From Acetatifactor sp. (lineage in GTDB: Bacteria > Bacillota > Clostridia > Lachnospirales > Lachnospiraceae), in contig JAEDDX010000024.1 of assembly GCA_016293615.1 (NCBI GenBank), positions 1 through 35,543 on the forward strand: 35,543 bases of DNA. The letters run 5' to 3'. Positions within the stretch are counted from its first letter, which is position 1. The number at the start of each line of letters is the position of its first letter. The notes below the pieces were generated by a model. That model was not told the DNA's origin. It did no database searches and saw only the letters and a program-made list of their open reading frames with translations. Positions 24,267 through 32,188 of this stretch are shown here, in pieces. The translations under genes and the position numbers were made by a program.

Positions 24267-25235
24267 ATGAGCAGAGATATCAAAAAGCTTAAAAGCCAGT
24301 TGTTAGGCGCAATTTTTTCGGTTGCGGTTTCCTTCCTTACTTTGATGAGTTCGACTTACGCATGGTATGTTTCAAGTACTACTGTACATGGAACTACGAG
24401 TACCATCAGTGCTTCGGCTGATGGTGCTGTATTACAGATCAATGCAGGAAAGGTTGCGGACCATGATGGTGACGCAGCGACGGTTGCAGTAACCGAAGGC
24501 CATGGAATCAGCCCTGCCTCTTCCGAAGATATGATCAACTGGTATGTGCCGGCCGGCTGGACAGACAATTTGTCTAAGGTAAACTCGTATAATCGTGTTG
24601 CGCTGGAGACAAATGCAAACGGTGATAAAGACGGAACCTATAAGTTAGGCGGAACCGACTATTATGCATACGCAGTTGGAACATATACCATATTCTCTGT
24701 TAAGAATACCGGATTCGCCGATGTGTACTTTGACGGTGCGGCAGATGGTGGTCCGATTCAAGTGACTCGTGCCGGCGAAACAGGAACAGTAACGGACAAA
24801 GTCGCTGCGTCTATGCGGGTAGGTATTACCATTGATAATACTTTGGTTGCCGTATTTGCTCCTTCTGAGCCAAGTGGTGCAGGCAATGATGTAAACTATG
24901 AAGGTAGCAATCCAACCAATGGATGGAGAGTGGTAAAGGGCGGAGGAGATACATCGTCCACTACTAAGGATGCAGGGTATACTCACATCTCAGGTGATGG
25001 CTCCGGGGCTGACGGATGGGCTCTCTGCAAGAATGCCGGCGGTCTCTATAACGAACCCACATCAACCCAGATTAAGATTGCTTCATCTGTTGACTATGAC
25101 GGTGTTATCATGAAAGTCTATGTCTGGATGGAAGGAACCGATGCGGATTGCCTTGGCTCTATTGTAACAGGCGATGAATCCCTATATGATGTGACTGTAC
25201 ACTTGGTTGGCTTATCAACCGGTAGCAGTTCATAA
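24267..25235 (+). CDS. SipW-type exported protein 6
   Basis: A 322-residue exported protein with signal motif MSSTYAWY (A32-W33), SipW-cognate class. The mature part starts VSSTTVHGTTSTISASADGA, very like protein 5 and protein 1. Near the end stands KVYVWMEGTDADCLGSIVTG (about residues 283-302), the family motif. AAGGAGGAG lies upstream of the ATG at 24267, which is preferred over an ATG at 24174 that lies in a hairpin region. Codon use is AT-ending like protein 5. It lies 143 bases after protein 5 and ends before a strong terminator, so these two form one transcript. Confidence 0.86.
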   Translation: MSRDIKKLKSQLLGAIFSVAVSFLTLMSSTYAWYVSSTTVHGTTSTISASADGAVLQINAGKVADHDGDAATVAVTEGHGISPASSEDMINWYVPAGWTDNLSKVNSYNRVALETNANGDKDGTYKLGGTDYYAYAVGTYTIFSVKNTGFADVYFDGAADGGPIQVTRAGETGTVTDKVAASMRVGITIDNTLVAVFAPSEPSGAGNDVNYEGSNPTNGWRVVKGGGDTSSTTKDAGYTHISGDGSGADGWALCKNAGGLYNEPTSTQIKIASSVDYDGVIMKVYVWMEGTDADCLGSIVTGDESLYDVTVHLVGLSTGSSS

Positions 25236-25298
25236 TGAAATTGAAAATAATTTGAGTACGAACGAAGGACAGTCCTTTGGCTCAATCCGATGATACAG

Positions 25299-25341
25299 GA
25301 TACCATCACATTTATACTTTTAGTGTGATGGTATCTTTTAT
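25299..25341 (+). terminator. Rho-independent terminator after subunit genes
   Basis: A perfect 12-bp stem (25299-25310 with 25324-25335, GATACCATCACA) is followed by TTTTATT. It ends the transcript of the two subunit genes. Confidence 0.88.
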
Positions 25342-25493
25342 TATCGGAAAAACAATTTGAACTGATTCTGAGAAACCGATTTAGCTGTCTGAATGCACTG
25401 TTTCTGATGTGTTGAGACATATACATGCTATTGCTTGAATCTAAACTTCATAGTGACTATAAATAAAGGAAAAAACGATAAAAGCCATTGAAC

Positions 25494-25539
25494 AAATGCT
25501 TTCTATGTGATACACTCAGGATAGAAAGCATTTTCTTTT
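25494..25539 (+). terminator. Second terminator-like hairpin in the 25236-25674 gap
   Basis: A perfect 13-bp stem (25494-25506 with 25521-25533, AAATGCTTTCTAT) and 14-nt loop precede TTTTCTTTT. The same segment also fits an extended promoter (TTGAAC at 25488-25493, 17 nt, TACACT at 25511-25516 with TGA before it), so the two readings overlap. The rest of this 439-base gap shows nothing else recognisable. Confidence 0.65.
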
Positions 25540-25674
25540 GCACTGTGTCGGTGTGTCTGTTTATTCTAAATCTCTAAAGAATTCATGCTTTTCACAAATC
25601 AAATCACAAAGTAAAGCAGGGAGTTCTGAGGAGAATGGATACTTTGACGGCTCCCGGAAGGAAAGGAGCCGATA

Positions 25675-26598
25675 TTGAGCAGAGAGTACAAAAGTGATGT
25701 GTTCTCTATGTTGATGGAGAACAAAACCTACGCGTTGGAGGTGTACAACGCTCTCAATCACACAAACTACACCGACCCGGAGACGGTGGAAGTGGTGGAG
25801 CTGGACAAAGGTGTGTCCCTGTCCATGCGGAATGATGCCTCGTTCATCGTAGATATGAGTATTAATTTTTACGAGCATCAGTCCACCTACAATCCAAACA
25901 TGCCCTTACGAAGCTTGATTTACATGGTGAATACATTGGAGAATTGGCTGAAGAAGAATGAAAAGGATCTTTTCAGCCGGAAGCTGATTCTGATACCTAC
26001 GCCCCACTTTGTAACATTTTACAACGGAGTCGAAAACCGGCCCGAGTACGAAGAGCTGCGGTTGTCTCAAGCGTTCTGTCGAAGCACTCAGCGGCCGGAG
26101 CTGGAGGTCATCTGCAGTGTATACAATATAAATCCCCCTTTCAATGAGGAACTGAAGGAGCGCTCAAACATTCTGTGGGGTTATACCTGTTTCGTAGAGA
26201 AGACCCGGGAATATCGTAGACAGGGCATGGAAGTAAAAGAGGCAGTGGAGACTGCCATAAACGAATGCATCAAGGAACACATTTTAGAGGACTTTTTCAG
26301 AATGAGAAAGGACGAGGTGATGAAGATGACACATTTGGATTATACATGGGAAAAGCGCGAGAAAATGATACGGAAGGAAGAATTCGAGGACGGGTTTAAG
26401 GAAGGAGAAGCCCGTGGAGAAGCTCGTGGAGAAGCTCGTGGAGAAGCCCGTGGAGAAGCCCGCGGATTTAAAAATGGTATTGCCAAAATAGTTACGAATA
26501 TGCTGGCACAGAATATGAGTAAGGAAACAATCCTTCAGATGACAGGTCTGACGATAGAGGAACTTCAGGAGATCTGTCCCATTGGCGACTTACAGTGA
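25675..26598 (+). CDS. Rpn-family PD-(D/E)xK nuclease-like protein with GEAR repeats
   Basis: A 307-residue protein with TTG start (25675) and AAGGAG 6 nt upstream. Residues 1-210 fit the Rpn/PDDEXK transposase-like nuclease superfamily: N-terminal MENKTYALEVYNALNHTNYT, then D54 in NDASFIVD and E67-x-Q69 in YEHQS as the likely active site. The C-terminal half contains five GEAR repeats and the short helical end KETILQMTGLTIEELQEI common to this group. The family is known for recombination-promoting nucleases and variable repeat numbers, and some members are involved in phage defence. It stands between two terminators and is not obviously linked to the export genes. No transposon ends were seen. 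Confidence 0.82.
   Translation: MSREYKSDVFSMLMENKTYALEVYNALNHTNYTDPETVEVVELDKGVSLSMRNDASFIVDMSINFYEHQSTYNPNMPLRSLIYMVNTLENWLKKNEKDLFSRKLILIPTPHFVTFYNGVENRPEYEELRLSQAFCRSTQRPELEVICSVYNINPPFNEELKERSNILWGYTCFVEKTREYRRQGMEVKEAVETAINECIKEHILEDFFRMRKDEVMKMTHLDYTWEKREKMIRKEEFEDGFKEGEARGEARGEARGEARGEARGFKNGIAKIVTNMLAQNMSKETILQMTGLTIEELQEICPIGDLQ
26404..26463 (+). repeat. Five 12-nt tandem repeats encoding GEAR
   Basis: GGAGAAGCCCGT and close variants repeat five times in frame inside the Rpn-family gene. Copy number is prone to slippage and would not break the reading frame. Confidence 0.9.
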
Positions 26599-26672
26599 GA
26601 GAATTGAACAGACTGAAGATCTGGTGAGTTACTGCAGCGGAGTCTCCGCCCGGCGACTGCGGAACGGACACC

Positions 26673-26972
26673 CGCCGCGACACAGAATGGAGAGAGAATT
26701 ATATGACGATTGAGATGAAGATGGACTTGAGATTTGAAGAGGGCCTTGCCGAGGGCGAGAAAATCGGCCGCCTTGAGGGTGAGGAGAACGGCCGGCTTGA
26801 AGGCGAGAAGATCGGTCGCATTGAGGGCGAGAAGAACGGACGGCTTGAAGGCGAGAAGATCGGCCGCCTCGGAATCTTGTCAACCATGCTCGCCTCCGGA
26901 ATGGAGAAGGAGACCATCCTGAAGGCCGGATTTACGGAGGAAGAGATCGAAAGCCTAAACAGTAAGCCATAA
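26673..26972 (+). pseudogene. Partial copy of the C-terminus of the Rpn-family gene at 27276
   Basis: From CGCCGCGACACAGAATGG at 26673 onward the DNA closely matches 27864 onward of the intact neighbour, offset 1191 bases at the start. Translation from the ATG at 26703 gives 89 residues (MTIEMKMDLRFEEGLAEGE, then RLEGEKNG-type repeats, then GILSTMLASGMEKETILKAG). The first 200 residues with the catalytic motif are missing, and upstream of 26628 the frame is closed. It has two more repeat units (16 residues) than the intact gene. It could still be translated from 26703, but I regard it as a duplication remnant. Confidence 0.75.
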
Positions 26973-27019
26973 GTGACCATTGAGGATGAAAGGATTCTTC
27001 GCCTCTCTGTCGTGAACCT

Positions 27020-27055
27020 ATTCCCGGAAACGATTGCCTGTTTCCGGGAATTCTT
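27020..27055 (+). terminator. Rho-independent terminator
   Basis: A perfect 12-bp stem (27020-27031 with 27040-27051, ATTCCCGGAAAC) with 8-nt loop is followed by a short T-rich stretch. It follows the Rpn remnant. Confidence 0.7.
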
Positions 27056-27090
27056 GTGTATAAAATATTACATGATTATCCCTGTTTTTC

Positions 27091-27119
27091 TTGAGAAAGC
27101 TCAAGAACTATGCTACAAT
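27091..27119 (+). promoter_or_regulatory. Promoter of the second Rpn-family gene
   Basis: TTGAGA (27091-27096), 17-nt spacer, TACAAT (27114-27119) preceded by TGC (extended -10). The leader of about 150 nt contains a GGAGG/CCTCC-type hairpin (27231-27259) before the ribosome site. Confidence 0.75.
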
Positions 27120-27275
27120 CAATTCAAGCAGAAAGTCAAAATAACATTTCTTTTTTATCACTTCAGTGATTCTTTTGCACGGACAGTGCAGTCAAAACTT
27201 CGCTGCTTACCATCATTTCATTACAAGCAGGGAGGTTTGGCGTAAAAGTGTGGCCTCCCGGAAACAGGAGGAAGC

Positions 27276-28127
27276 ATGACAGATGCAATCAACTTTGACC
27301 GTATCGGCATCACCAATGATGTGATGTTCGGCTCGGTGTTTCGGGACGAGGAGGCCTGCAGGGAACTGCTTCAGCGGATTCTCCACCTGGAGATCGCAGA
27401 ACTGACACTCGTCGAGGAACAGAAGACACTAAACATCACTTTGACCGGAAAGGGGTCGCGGCTGGATATCTATGCGAGGGATGTCTCAGGGAATTCCTAC
27501 GACATCGAAATGCAGCTGACCAACAGCCGTGAATTAGACCTTCGAAGCCGGTACTATCACAGCGAAATGGACGGCTACCAGATCAGGAAGGGTAAGAAAT
27601 ACAGAGCCCTGAAGCAGTCCATTGTAATATTTATCTGCGGATTTGACTTATTCGGCGAGAACAGAAGCTTCTATACCTTCGAGACAATCTGCCGCGAGAA
27701 CAGCAGCCTGATACTGCAGGATAAGCGAAAAACAGTTTTCGTAAACATCCACGGCGACAGAGAAGGGTTGGATGAGGCAACGGTGAACCTGCTGGATTAC
27801 TTCAGGACACAGGAGCCGATAGACGCTTACACACAGGGACTGCAGGAGCGAGTCGACAGGATTCGCCGCGACACAGAATGGAGAGAGAATTATATGACGA
27901 TTGAGATGAAGATGGACTTGAGATTTGAAGAAGGCCTTGCCGAGGGCGAGAGAATAGGCCGCCTCGAGGGTGAGAAGAACGGACGCCTTGAAGGAGAGAA
28001 GATCGGCCGCCTCGGAATCTTGTCAACCATGCTCGCCTCCGGAATGGAGAAGGAGACCATCCTGAAGGCCGGATTTACGGAGGAAGAGATCGAAAGCCTG
28101 AAGAAAGGAAGGGATATTAGTCTGTAA
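27276..28127 (+). CDS. Rpn-family recombination-promoting nuclease/putative transposase
   Basis: A 283-residue protein. The N-terminal nuclease domain contains DRIGITNDVMFGSVF and the PD-(D/E)xK residues D64 (SRLDIYA), E78 and Q80 (SYDIEMQ), typical of the PDDEXK_2/Rpn family. Then follow FRTQEPIDAYTQGLQERVDR, the RLEGEKNG repeats and a helical tail GMEKETILKAGFTEEEIESL. CAGGAGGAAGC precedes the ATG. These genes are common in many copies in Lachnospiraceae and carry their own promoter here. A true transposase function is not established for such proteins. A truncated duplicate of its end lies just upstream at 26673. Confidence 0.88.
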   Translation: MTDAINFDRIGITNDVMFGSVFRDEEACRELLQRILHLEIAELTLVEEQKTLNITLTGKGSRLDIYARDVSGNSYDIEMQLTNSRELDLRSRYYHSEMDGYQIRKGKKYRALKQSIVIFICGFDLFGENRSFYTFETICRENSSLILQDKRKTVFVNIHGDREGLDEATVNLLDYFRTQEPIDAYTQGLQERVDRIRRDTEWRENYMTIEMKMDLRFEEGLAEGERIGRLEGEKNGRLEGEKIGRLGILSTMLASGMEKETILKAGFTEEEIESLKKGRDISL

Positions 28128-28176
28128 TTATCTAAACCCGGAAGTTGAGGAGAAAGCAAGGGAAGAAAAGCTATGC

Positions 28177-28551
28177 ATGAGAGAGAAAGTGAGTTTTGAA
28201 AGCTTTCATCATGTATATAACTTTATCCGGCGCTTTATCGAGCGAAGCGGCAAGGATATTCAGACGATCCTCTTCACGGTCACGGAGCCTGACGGTGAGG
28301 AGATAGAGGTATCGGAGATGGAGAATATACTGGAATTGCTGGAACGGGCGATCTATGTATCGCTTCGGCGGTCTGATGTATCCACCAGATATTCCGGGAA
28401 GCAGATGATCGTCCTTTTGATGGATGCGAACCGGAAGGACGGAGAAGCCGTGGCCGCCAGAATCCTGGAATGCTTCCATAAACTGTATACGGGAAAGGTA
28501 GAAATAGATTTCGGAATCGCAAAAATGGAAGGGCTGAATGTTGTACATTAA
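28177..28551 (+). CDS. Degenerate GGDEF-like (diguanylate-cyclase fold) small protein
   Basis: A 124-residue protein resembling the C-terminal part of a GGDEF domain: YVSLRRSDVSTRYSGKQMIV (residues 59-78) aligns with the usual 'R.sD...Ry.G.ef.vll' block, followed by EAVAARILECFHKL. The signature GG(D/E)EF is replaced by SGKQM, so cyclase activity is not expected. Such degenerate domains may bind nucleotide or a protein. It has a weak GGAAG ribosome site and follows the Rpn gene by 49 bases. Its presence near the PilZ locus is suggestive but may be chance. Fold assignment moderate. Confidence 0.65.
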   Translation: MREKVSFESFHHVYNFIRRFIERSGKDIQTILFTVTEPDGEEIEVSEMENILELLERAIYVSLRRSDVSTRYSGKQMIVLLMDANRKDGEAVAARILECFHKLYTGKVEIDFGIAKMEGLNVVH

Positions 28552-28599
28552 TAGAAGGTACTTCCGGAAGAACCCTTTTTACGGAAAGGAAGGTGAAAC

Positions 28600-29151
28600 A
28601 TGAACTTATACACCGGTGACCTGCATTTTGGCCACAGCAATGTGATCGGATTTGATCACAGGCCGTTTGCGGATTGCAACGAGATGGACCGGGTGATGAT
28701 TGAGCTTTGGAATGGCCGGGTACAACTGGATGATACGGTTTATATAGTCGGCGACTTTTGTTACCGCAGCCAGCATGACGAGGAGTGGTATTTGCGGCAG
28801 CTCAAAGGGCACAAGATACTGATCCTCGGAAATCACGACATCCACATCTTAAACAATCCCAAGGCACTTCAATATATGGAGGGTGTCGAGAAAATGATGC
28901 ATATTCAGGACGAAGGCAAACAGATCTGCATCTGTCATTTCCCGATTGCGGAGTGGAACGGGTATTTTAAGGGAAGCTGGCACATCTACGGACATATTCA
29001 TAATCGCAGGAATGAGACATATGAATTTATGAAAAAGAAAGAACGCGCTCTGAATGCCGGCTGCATGATCAACAATTACGCGCCTGTTTCGTTTAAGGAG
29101 CTTGTCAGAAACAATGCTTGTTTTAAGCAGCTTGAGGAGGAAGAGCAGTAA
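28600..29151 (+). CDS. Calcineurin-like metallophosphoesterase
   Basis: A 183-residue cytoplasmic protein with the complete metal-binding set of the superfamily: D7 and H9 (GDLHFGH), D52 (GDFCYR), N78-H79 (GNHD), H113 (CHFP), and H132 and H134 (GHIHNR). It would bind two metal ions and hydrolyse a phosphoester; the closest style is the YfcE/MJ0936-like small phosphoesterases. Substrate unknown. GGAAAGGAAGG precedes the ATG. It stands 48 bases after the GGDEF-like gene and before a strong terminator. No link to the neighbours can be shown. Confidence 0.88.
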   Translation: MNLYTGDLHFGHSNVIGFDHRPFADCNEMDRVMIELWNGRVQLDDTVYIVGDFCYRSQHDEEWYLRQLKGHKILILGNHDIHILNNPKALQYMEGVEKMMHIQDEGKQICICHFPIAEWNGYFKGSWHIYGHIHNRRNETYEFMKKKERALNAGCMINNYAPVSFKELVRNNACFKQLEEEEQ

Positions 29152-29220
29152 AGTCGATCATCGTAGTGTGTTTCCTGTGGGCGATATTATTGAGGGAGCC
29201 GGAGGGTGGTATGAGTAAAC

Positions 29221-29266
29221 AGAGTCTCCACTCATCATGAAGATGAGCCGGAGGCTCTTATTTTTT
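29221..29266 (+). terminator. Rho-independent terminator after the phosphoesterase gene
   Basis: A long stem (29221-29235 with 29241-29257, AGAGTCTCC...GGAGGCTCT with inner CTCATC/GATGAG) is followed by ATTTTTT. It closes the accessory block. Confidence 0.88.
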
Positions 29267-29348
29267 GCGCGCTCACACGGATTAAAATACTCCCTATTCA
29301 GGATTGTGTCCCGGATGTCTCATTTACCGGTGTATTTGTGCATATTTT

Positions 29349-29380
29349 TTGTAGAATTATGTCGATGAAAATGCTATAAT
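29349..29380 (+). promoter_or_regulatory. Promoter of the second exported-protein operon
   Basis: A perfect -10 TATAAT (29375-29380) with TGC before it (extended -10). The best -35 (TTGTAG, 29349-29354) is 20 nt upstream and weak. It lies 58 bases before the gene at 29439. Confidence 0.6.
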
Positions 29381-29438
29381 ATAACGGCGTGTATTATAAC
29401 CTTGAAAGGCAGAAGCGGCAGAACAGGAAGCTGAGTGG

Positions 29439-30464
29439 ATGAAGCATACGAAGGGCGTGAAGGAACGAAATAGAATAAACGCTATGCGGGCTCCCGTAAG
29501 GGATGCGGCATTTTACCGGGCGCAGGCCGGGCTGCACAAAGCGAAACTGCGCAGAACCCGGAGGATTTTTTTGCAGTCTGGTTTGTTTCTGTTGGCTGCG
29601 CTGATTGTTGCGGTTCTGAGCAGTCTGGCATGGTTTGCAATCAATACAGGGGTGTTTGGTTCGACTTCCCATGTCTCTTCCAAGAAACATGCTACAAGAC
29701 TTGCAAGCAAGGGAGAACGGCTCAAAGAGGAAATCGAGGAGCTTGACCTTGCGGTCGGAACCCCTTTTTACTATAATGACGAGACTTATTATTACACCGA
29801 AGACGGAGAAATAGCACTGCGCTTTGCAGAGAAGCAGAGTGTCAGCCCGGGGGCCAGAGGACAGGTGGATTTCTATCTGATTCCCGGGGAAAACAGCCCA
29901 CGACAGGAGACCCTCTGCATCAACTTAAGCTGCTATCAAAAAGGCGAGGGAGAAGGCGGCAGAGCAACGCCTGCAGAGGACGCAGTGTTGAACCGTCTGC
30001 TGGGTGGGCACATTTTGTTGTTTGCGAAGTATGAGGATGGGTTCTTTTCAGAGCTTCTGCTGGATACGCAGGCGGAGGAGTTCCCTCACAACCGTATGAC
30101 GGTGACGATTTCCGAGGATGCCAAGGCAGATGAGCCTATCCCTATCAGGATATACTGGGTCTGGCCAAAACGATATGAGAACCTGATCAGTCAACGGAGC
30201 GGAAAAGGGGATATTTTTGCTCCGGAGAGTGCGGAATATGAGGATGTTTTTGCCCCTCTGTTGGAAGCCCAGAATCAGAAGTGGGAGACGGTTTCCGGAA
30301 CCTCGGAGCACTCCGACTATTCTTACAATGCTTTCTTCCTTGCGGGAGGAAATCTGCCGAACACGACAGAGACCAGGGAAAAAGCATACAACCTTGCGGA
30401 CGAATATATCGGTACCAACGCGGATTATCTGTATCTGACCATCAGTACGCAGCACAGAGACTGA
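29439..30464 (+). CDS. SipW-type exported protein 7
   Basis: A 341-residue protein with a long basic N-terminus of about 45 residues, then a hydrophobic run ending SSLAWFAIN (A64-W65), the SipW-type signal motif. The mature part begins with a charged helical stretch (KGERLKEEIEELDLAVG) and a probably beta-rich domain (TPFYYNDETYYYTEDGEIAL). WLEGxDxxC is absent; the region PIRIYWVWPKRYENL takes a related place. AGGAAG lies upstream. It is first of a second operon of four exported proteins. It could be a subunit of another appendage or an assembly component of the first. Confidence 0.8.
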   Translation: MKHTKGVKERNRINAMRAPVRDAAFYRAQAGLHKAKLRRTRRIFLQSGLFLLAALIVAVLSSLAWFAINTGVFGSTSHVSSKKHATRLASKGERLKEEIEELDLAVGTPFYYNDETYYYTEDGEIALRFAEKQSVSPGARGQVDFYLIPGENSPRQETLCINLSCYQKGEGEGGRATPAEDAVLNRLLGGHILLFAKYEDGFFSELLLDTQAEEFPHNRMTVTISEDAKADEPIPIRIYWVWPKRYENLISQRSGKGDIFAPESAEYEDVFAPLLEAQNQKWETVSGTSEHSDYSYNAFFLAGGNLPNTTETREKAYNLADEYIGTNADYLYLTISTQHRD

Positions 30465-30498
30465 TCCGCCATAAACGATCGAAAGGAGAGCGAGATGC

Positions 30499-31236
30499 AT
30501 GAAAGACAGAATGAAGCTTTCGATACAGATACTGTCGGCAGTACTTCTGCTGGTGGCTGTAGCAGGGCTGACCTATGCATGGTTCATGCATAACGCGGCG
30601 CTGAGCACACTGATACCCATCGAAAAGCCTGATACCATCACGCTCAGCAATCTGGACGGTACCGATATGATAGAGCTGGATCTGGACTATCGCGAAGGTC
30701 AGGACAGCAAGGACGAAGCCGGCTGGATACATATTTACCGGCCGATCTGTATACGAAGTACAGGAAAAAGCCACCAACTGGAGATTGCGCATACCACCAA
30801 TCTTGTAAGTCTGAAATTTGAGATTTATCCGGTATCCCCCGAACAGGCAGACCCGGAGCAGGTATTTGACCGGTCCGTACTCAAAACGCCTCTGCGCGGT
30901 CGCAGGGAAGGGGCCGGAGATACCCGAGTCTATGAGAACCCAATAGACAAAAACGATCAGAGCATTCGGATTGCACAGGCAGAATTGCTGGATAACTACA
31001 AGGCTGACGACAGTGTGAATTCATATGCCTATCCGTTGTATTGGATCGCGGAACCCTGCACGAGTTCAGAACTTGTCAGCTACCGCAAGGTGCAGACCAT
31101 AGAGAAGTCGGAATTCGATGTGGCATCCAAGAGAAACATCACCTTTTATTATACATACTACTATCTGGAGATCAGCTGGAAGGAAACGACTAAGGAAACA
31201 GACCTTTTCTATGTACTGGCAAGAAATGTTGAGTAA
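30499..31236 (+). CDS. SipW-type exported protein 8
   Basis: A 245-residue exported protein with signal ending AGLTYAWFM (A27-W28), SipW-cognate class. The mature part starts HNAALSTLIPIEKPDTITLS and contains a beta-sandwich-like sequence; the end, YYTYYYLEISW followed by KETTKETDLFYVLARNVE, shows no cysteine motif. AAAGGAGAG precedes the ATG. It lies 34 bases after protein 7 and 15 before the next gene. Shared signal class is the only basis for linking it to the first locus. Confidence 0.82.
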   Translation: MKDRMKLSIQILSAVLLLVAVAGLTYAWFMHNAALSTLIPIEKPDTITLSNLDGTDMIELDLDYREGQDSKDEAGWIHIYRPICIRSTGKSHQLEIAHTTNLVSLKFEIYPVSPEQADPEQVFDRSVLKTPLRGRREGAGDTRVYENPIDKNDQSIRIAQAELLDNYKADDSVNSYAYPLYWIAEPCTSSELVSYRKVQTIEKSEFDVASKRNITFYYTYYYLEISWKETTKETDLFYVLARNVE

Positions 31237-31251
31237 TACAGGAGAAAGACG

Positions 31252-32172
31252 ATGAGACAGGGAACCTCCCCGACAAAAAACTTCATCTTATCCATACTGC
31301 TGCTTGCGGCGGCACTTTCGGTCGCGGCGGGTGCTGCGCTGTCTGTCTATACCAGCCAGGACCATCAGAGAAGCGTGGTGCGAAACCGCGATACGGACAC
31401 CATCCGTTTCAGCTCTGACAAGCTCTACCGGGTGACGGGAGGGGAACCGCAGAAGTACTTTTATTCCGCGACGAAAAGTCAGCGGGAGATGCAGTTCTAT
31501 GTCTGCAACTATGATCAGGAAAGACCTACTTTGTTCTGCGAAAAAGACATCGAATACCTTCTGGAGTTTCGTCTGAACAATACTTCCCTGGATGCGAATC
31601 AATATGCTGTGCGCAGTGCAGACAGCACATACCGATTTGAAAACGGAGTCTGCACCTTCACGGATAGTCTGCCCGGCGGAGACAGATCCCTGAAGACCTA
31701 TTCTCTGGATTTCGGGGAGGGAGACTTTGAACAACTTGAGTGGACGGTCAAAGTAACGCCGGTGAATCCTACCGTTACACAGGGGCGTTTTCTGCAGGCC
31801 GTTCTGATCCCGGTGGAATACATACCGATACAGGGAGTGTCCGTGAAAGCAGAATTTTCGGACAGCAGCAGAGGAAAGGCGCCATCTGCCTATGCGGCTT
31901 ACAATGTCACAATCACGATCCGGGGAGGAGCCGGCAGAGTAAAGCTGACCTGGGACAAAGAGAAATTGAATATTGATCCTTATTTTACCGCAAGAGTCAA
32001 TGGAACTGAGACGGACGGAGGAATCGTGATACCCATGAATCCGGAGGATGAAACCGGGACCTGCCAGGTTACTTTTTTCAATCATCTGAGTCAAATGCAG
32101 ACATGGTCAGATTGGAATGAGTTGTGGCAGTACATCCATGTGGAGCTGATAGATAGTACAGAAAATACCTAG
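31252..32172 (+). CDS. Exported or anchored protein without AWF motif
   Basis: A 306-residue protein. Its N-terminal hydrophobic run (NFILSILLLAAALSVAAGAA) resembles the neighbours but ends LSVYTSQD rather than YAWF, so it may be uncleaved and membrane-anchored or cleaved elsewhere. The remainder (YRVTGGEPQKYFYSATKSQR, EMQFYVCNYD) is beta-rich and of unknown fold. CAGGAG precedes the ATG. It stands 15 bases after protein 8 and 16 before the adhesin, so it belongs to the same transcript. Confidence 0.8.
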   Translation: MRQGTSPTKNFILSILLLAAALSVAAGAALSVYTSQDHQRSVVRNRDTDTIRFSSDKLYRVTGGEPQKYFYSATKSQREMQFYVCNYDQERPTLFCEKDIEYLLEFRLNNTSLDANQYAVRSADSTYRFENGVCTFTDSLPGGDRSLKTYSLDFGEGDFEQLEWTVKVTPVNPTVTQGRFLQAVLIPVEYIPIQGVSVKAEFSDSSRGKAPSAYAAYNVTITIRGGAGRVKLTWDKEKLNIDPYFTARVNGTETDGGIVIPMNPEDETGTCQVTFFNHLSQMQTWSDWNELWQYIHVELIDSTENT

Positions 32173-32188
32173 AAAAAGGATAGTTTGC

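Noticed and set aside
26404..26463. Short regular repeats as a possible CRISPR array.
   Set aside because: The units are 12 nt, directly abutting without spacers, and encode GEAR in frame.
26973..27245. 90-codon open frame between the Rpn remnant and the next gene.
   Set aside because: It runs through a terminator and a promoter, has no ribosome site and looks non-coding.
28558..28585. CTTCCGGAAG palindrome followed by CCCTTTTT as a terminator.
   Set aside because: The stem is only 4-5 bp with almost no loop, and the T-run is separated from it; probably accidental.
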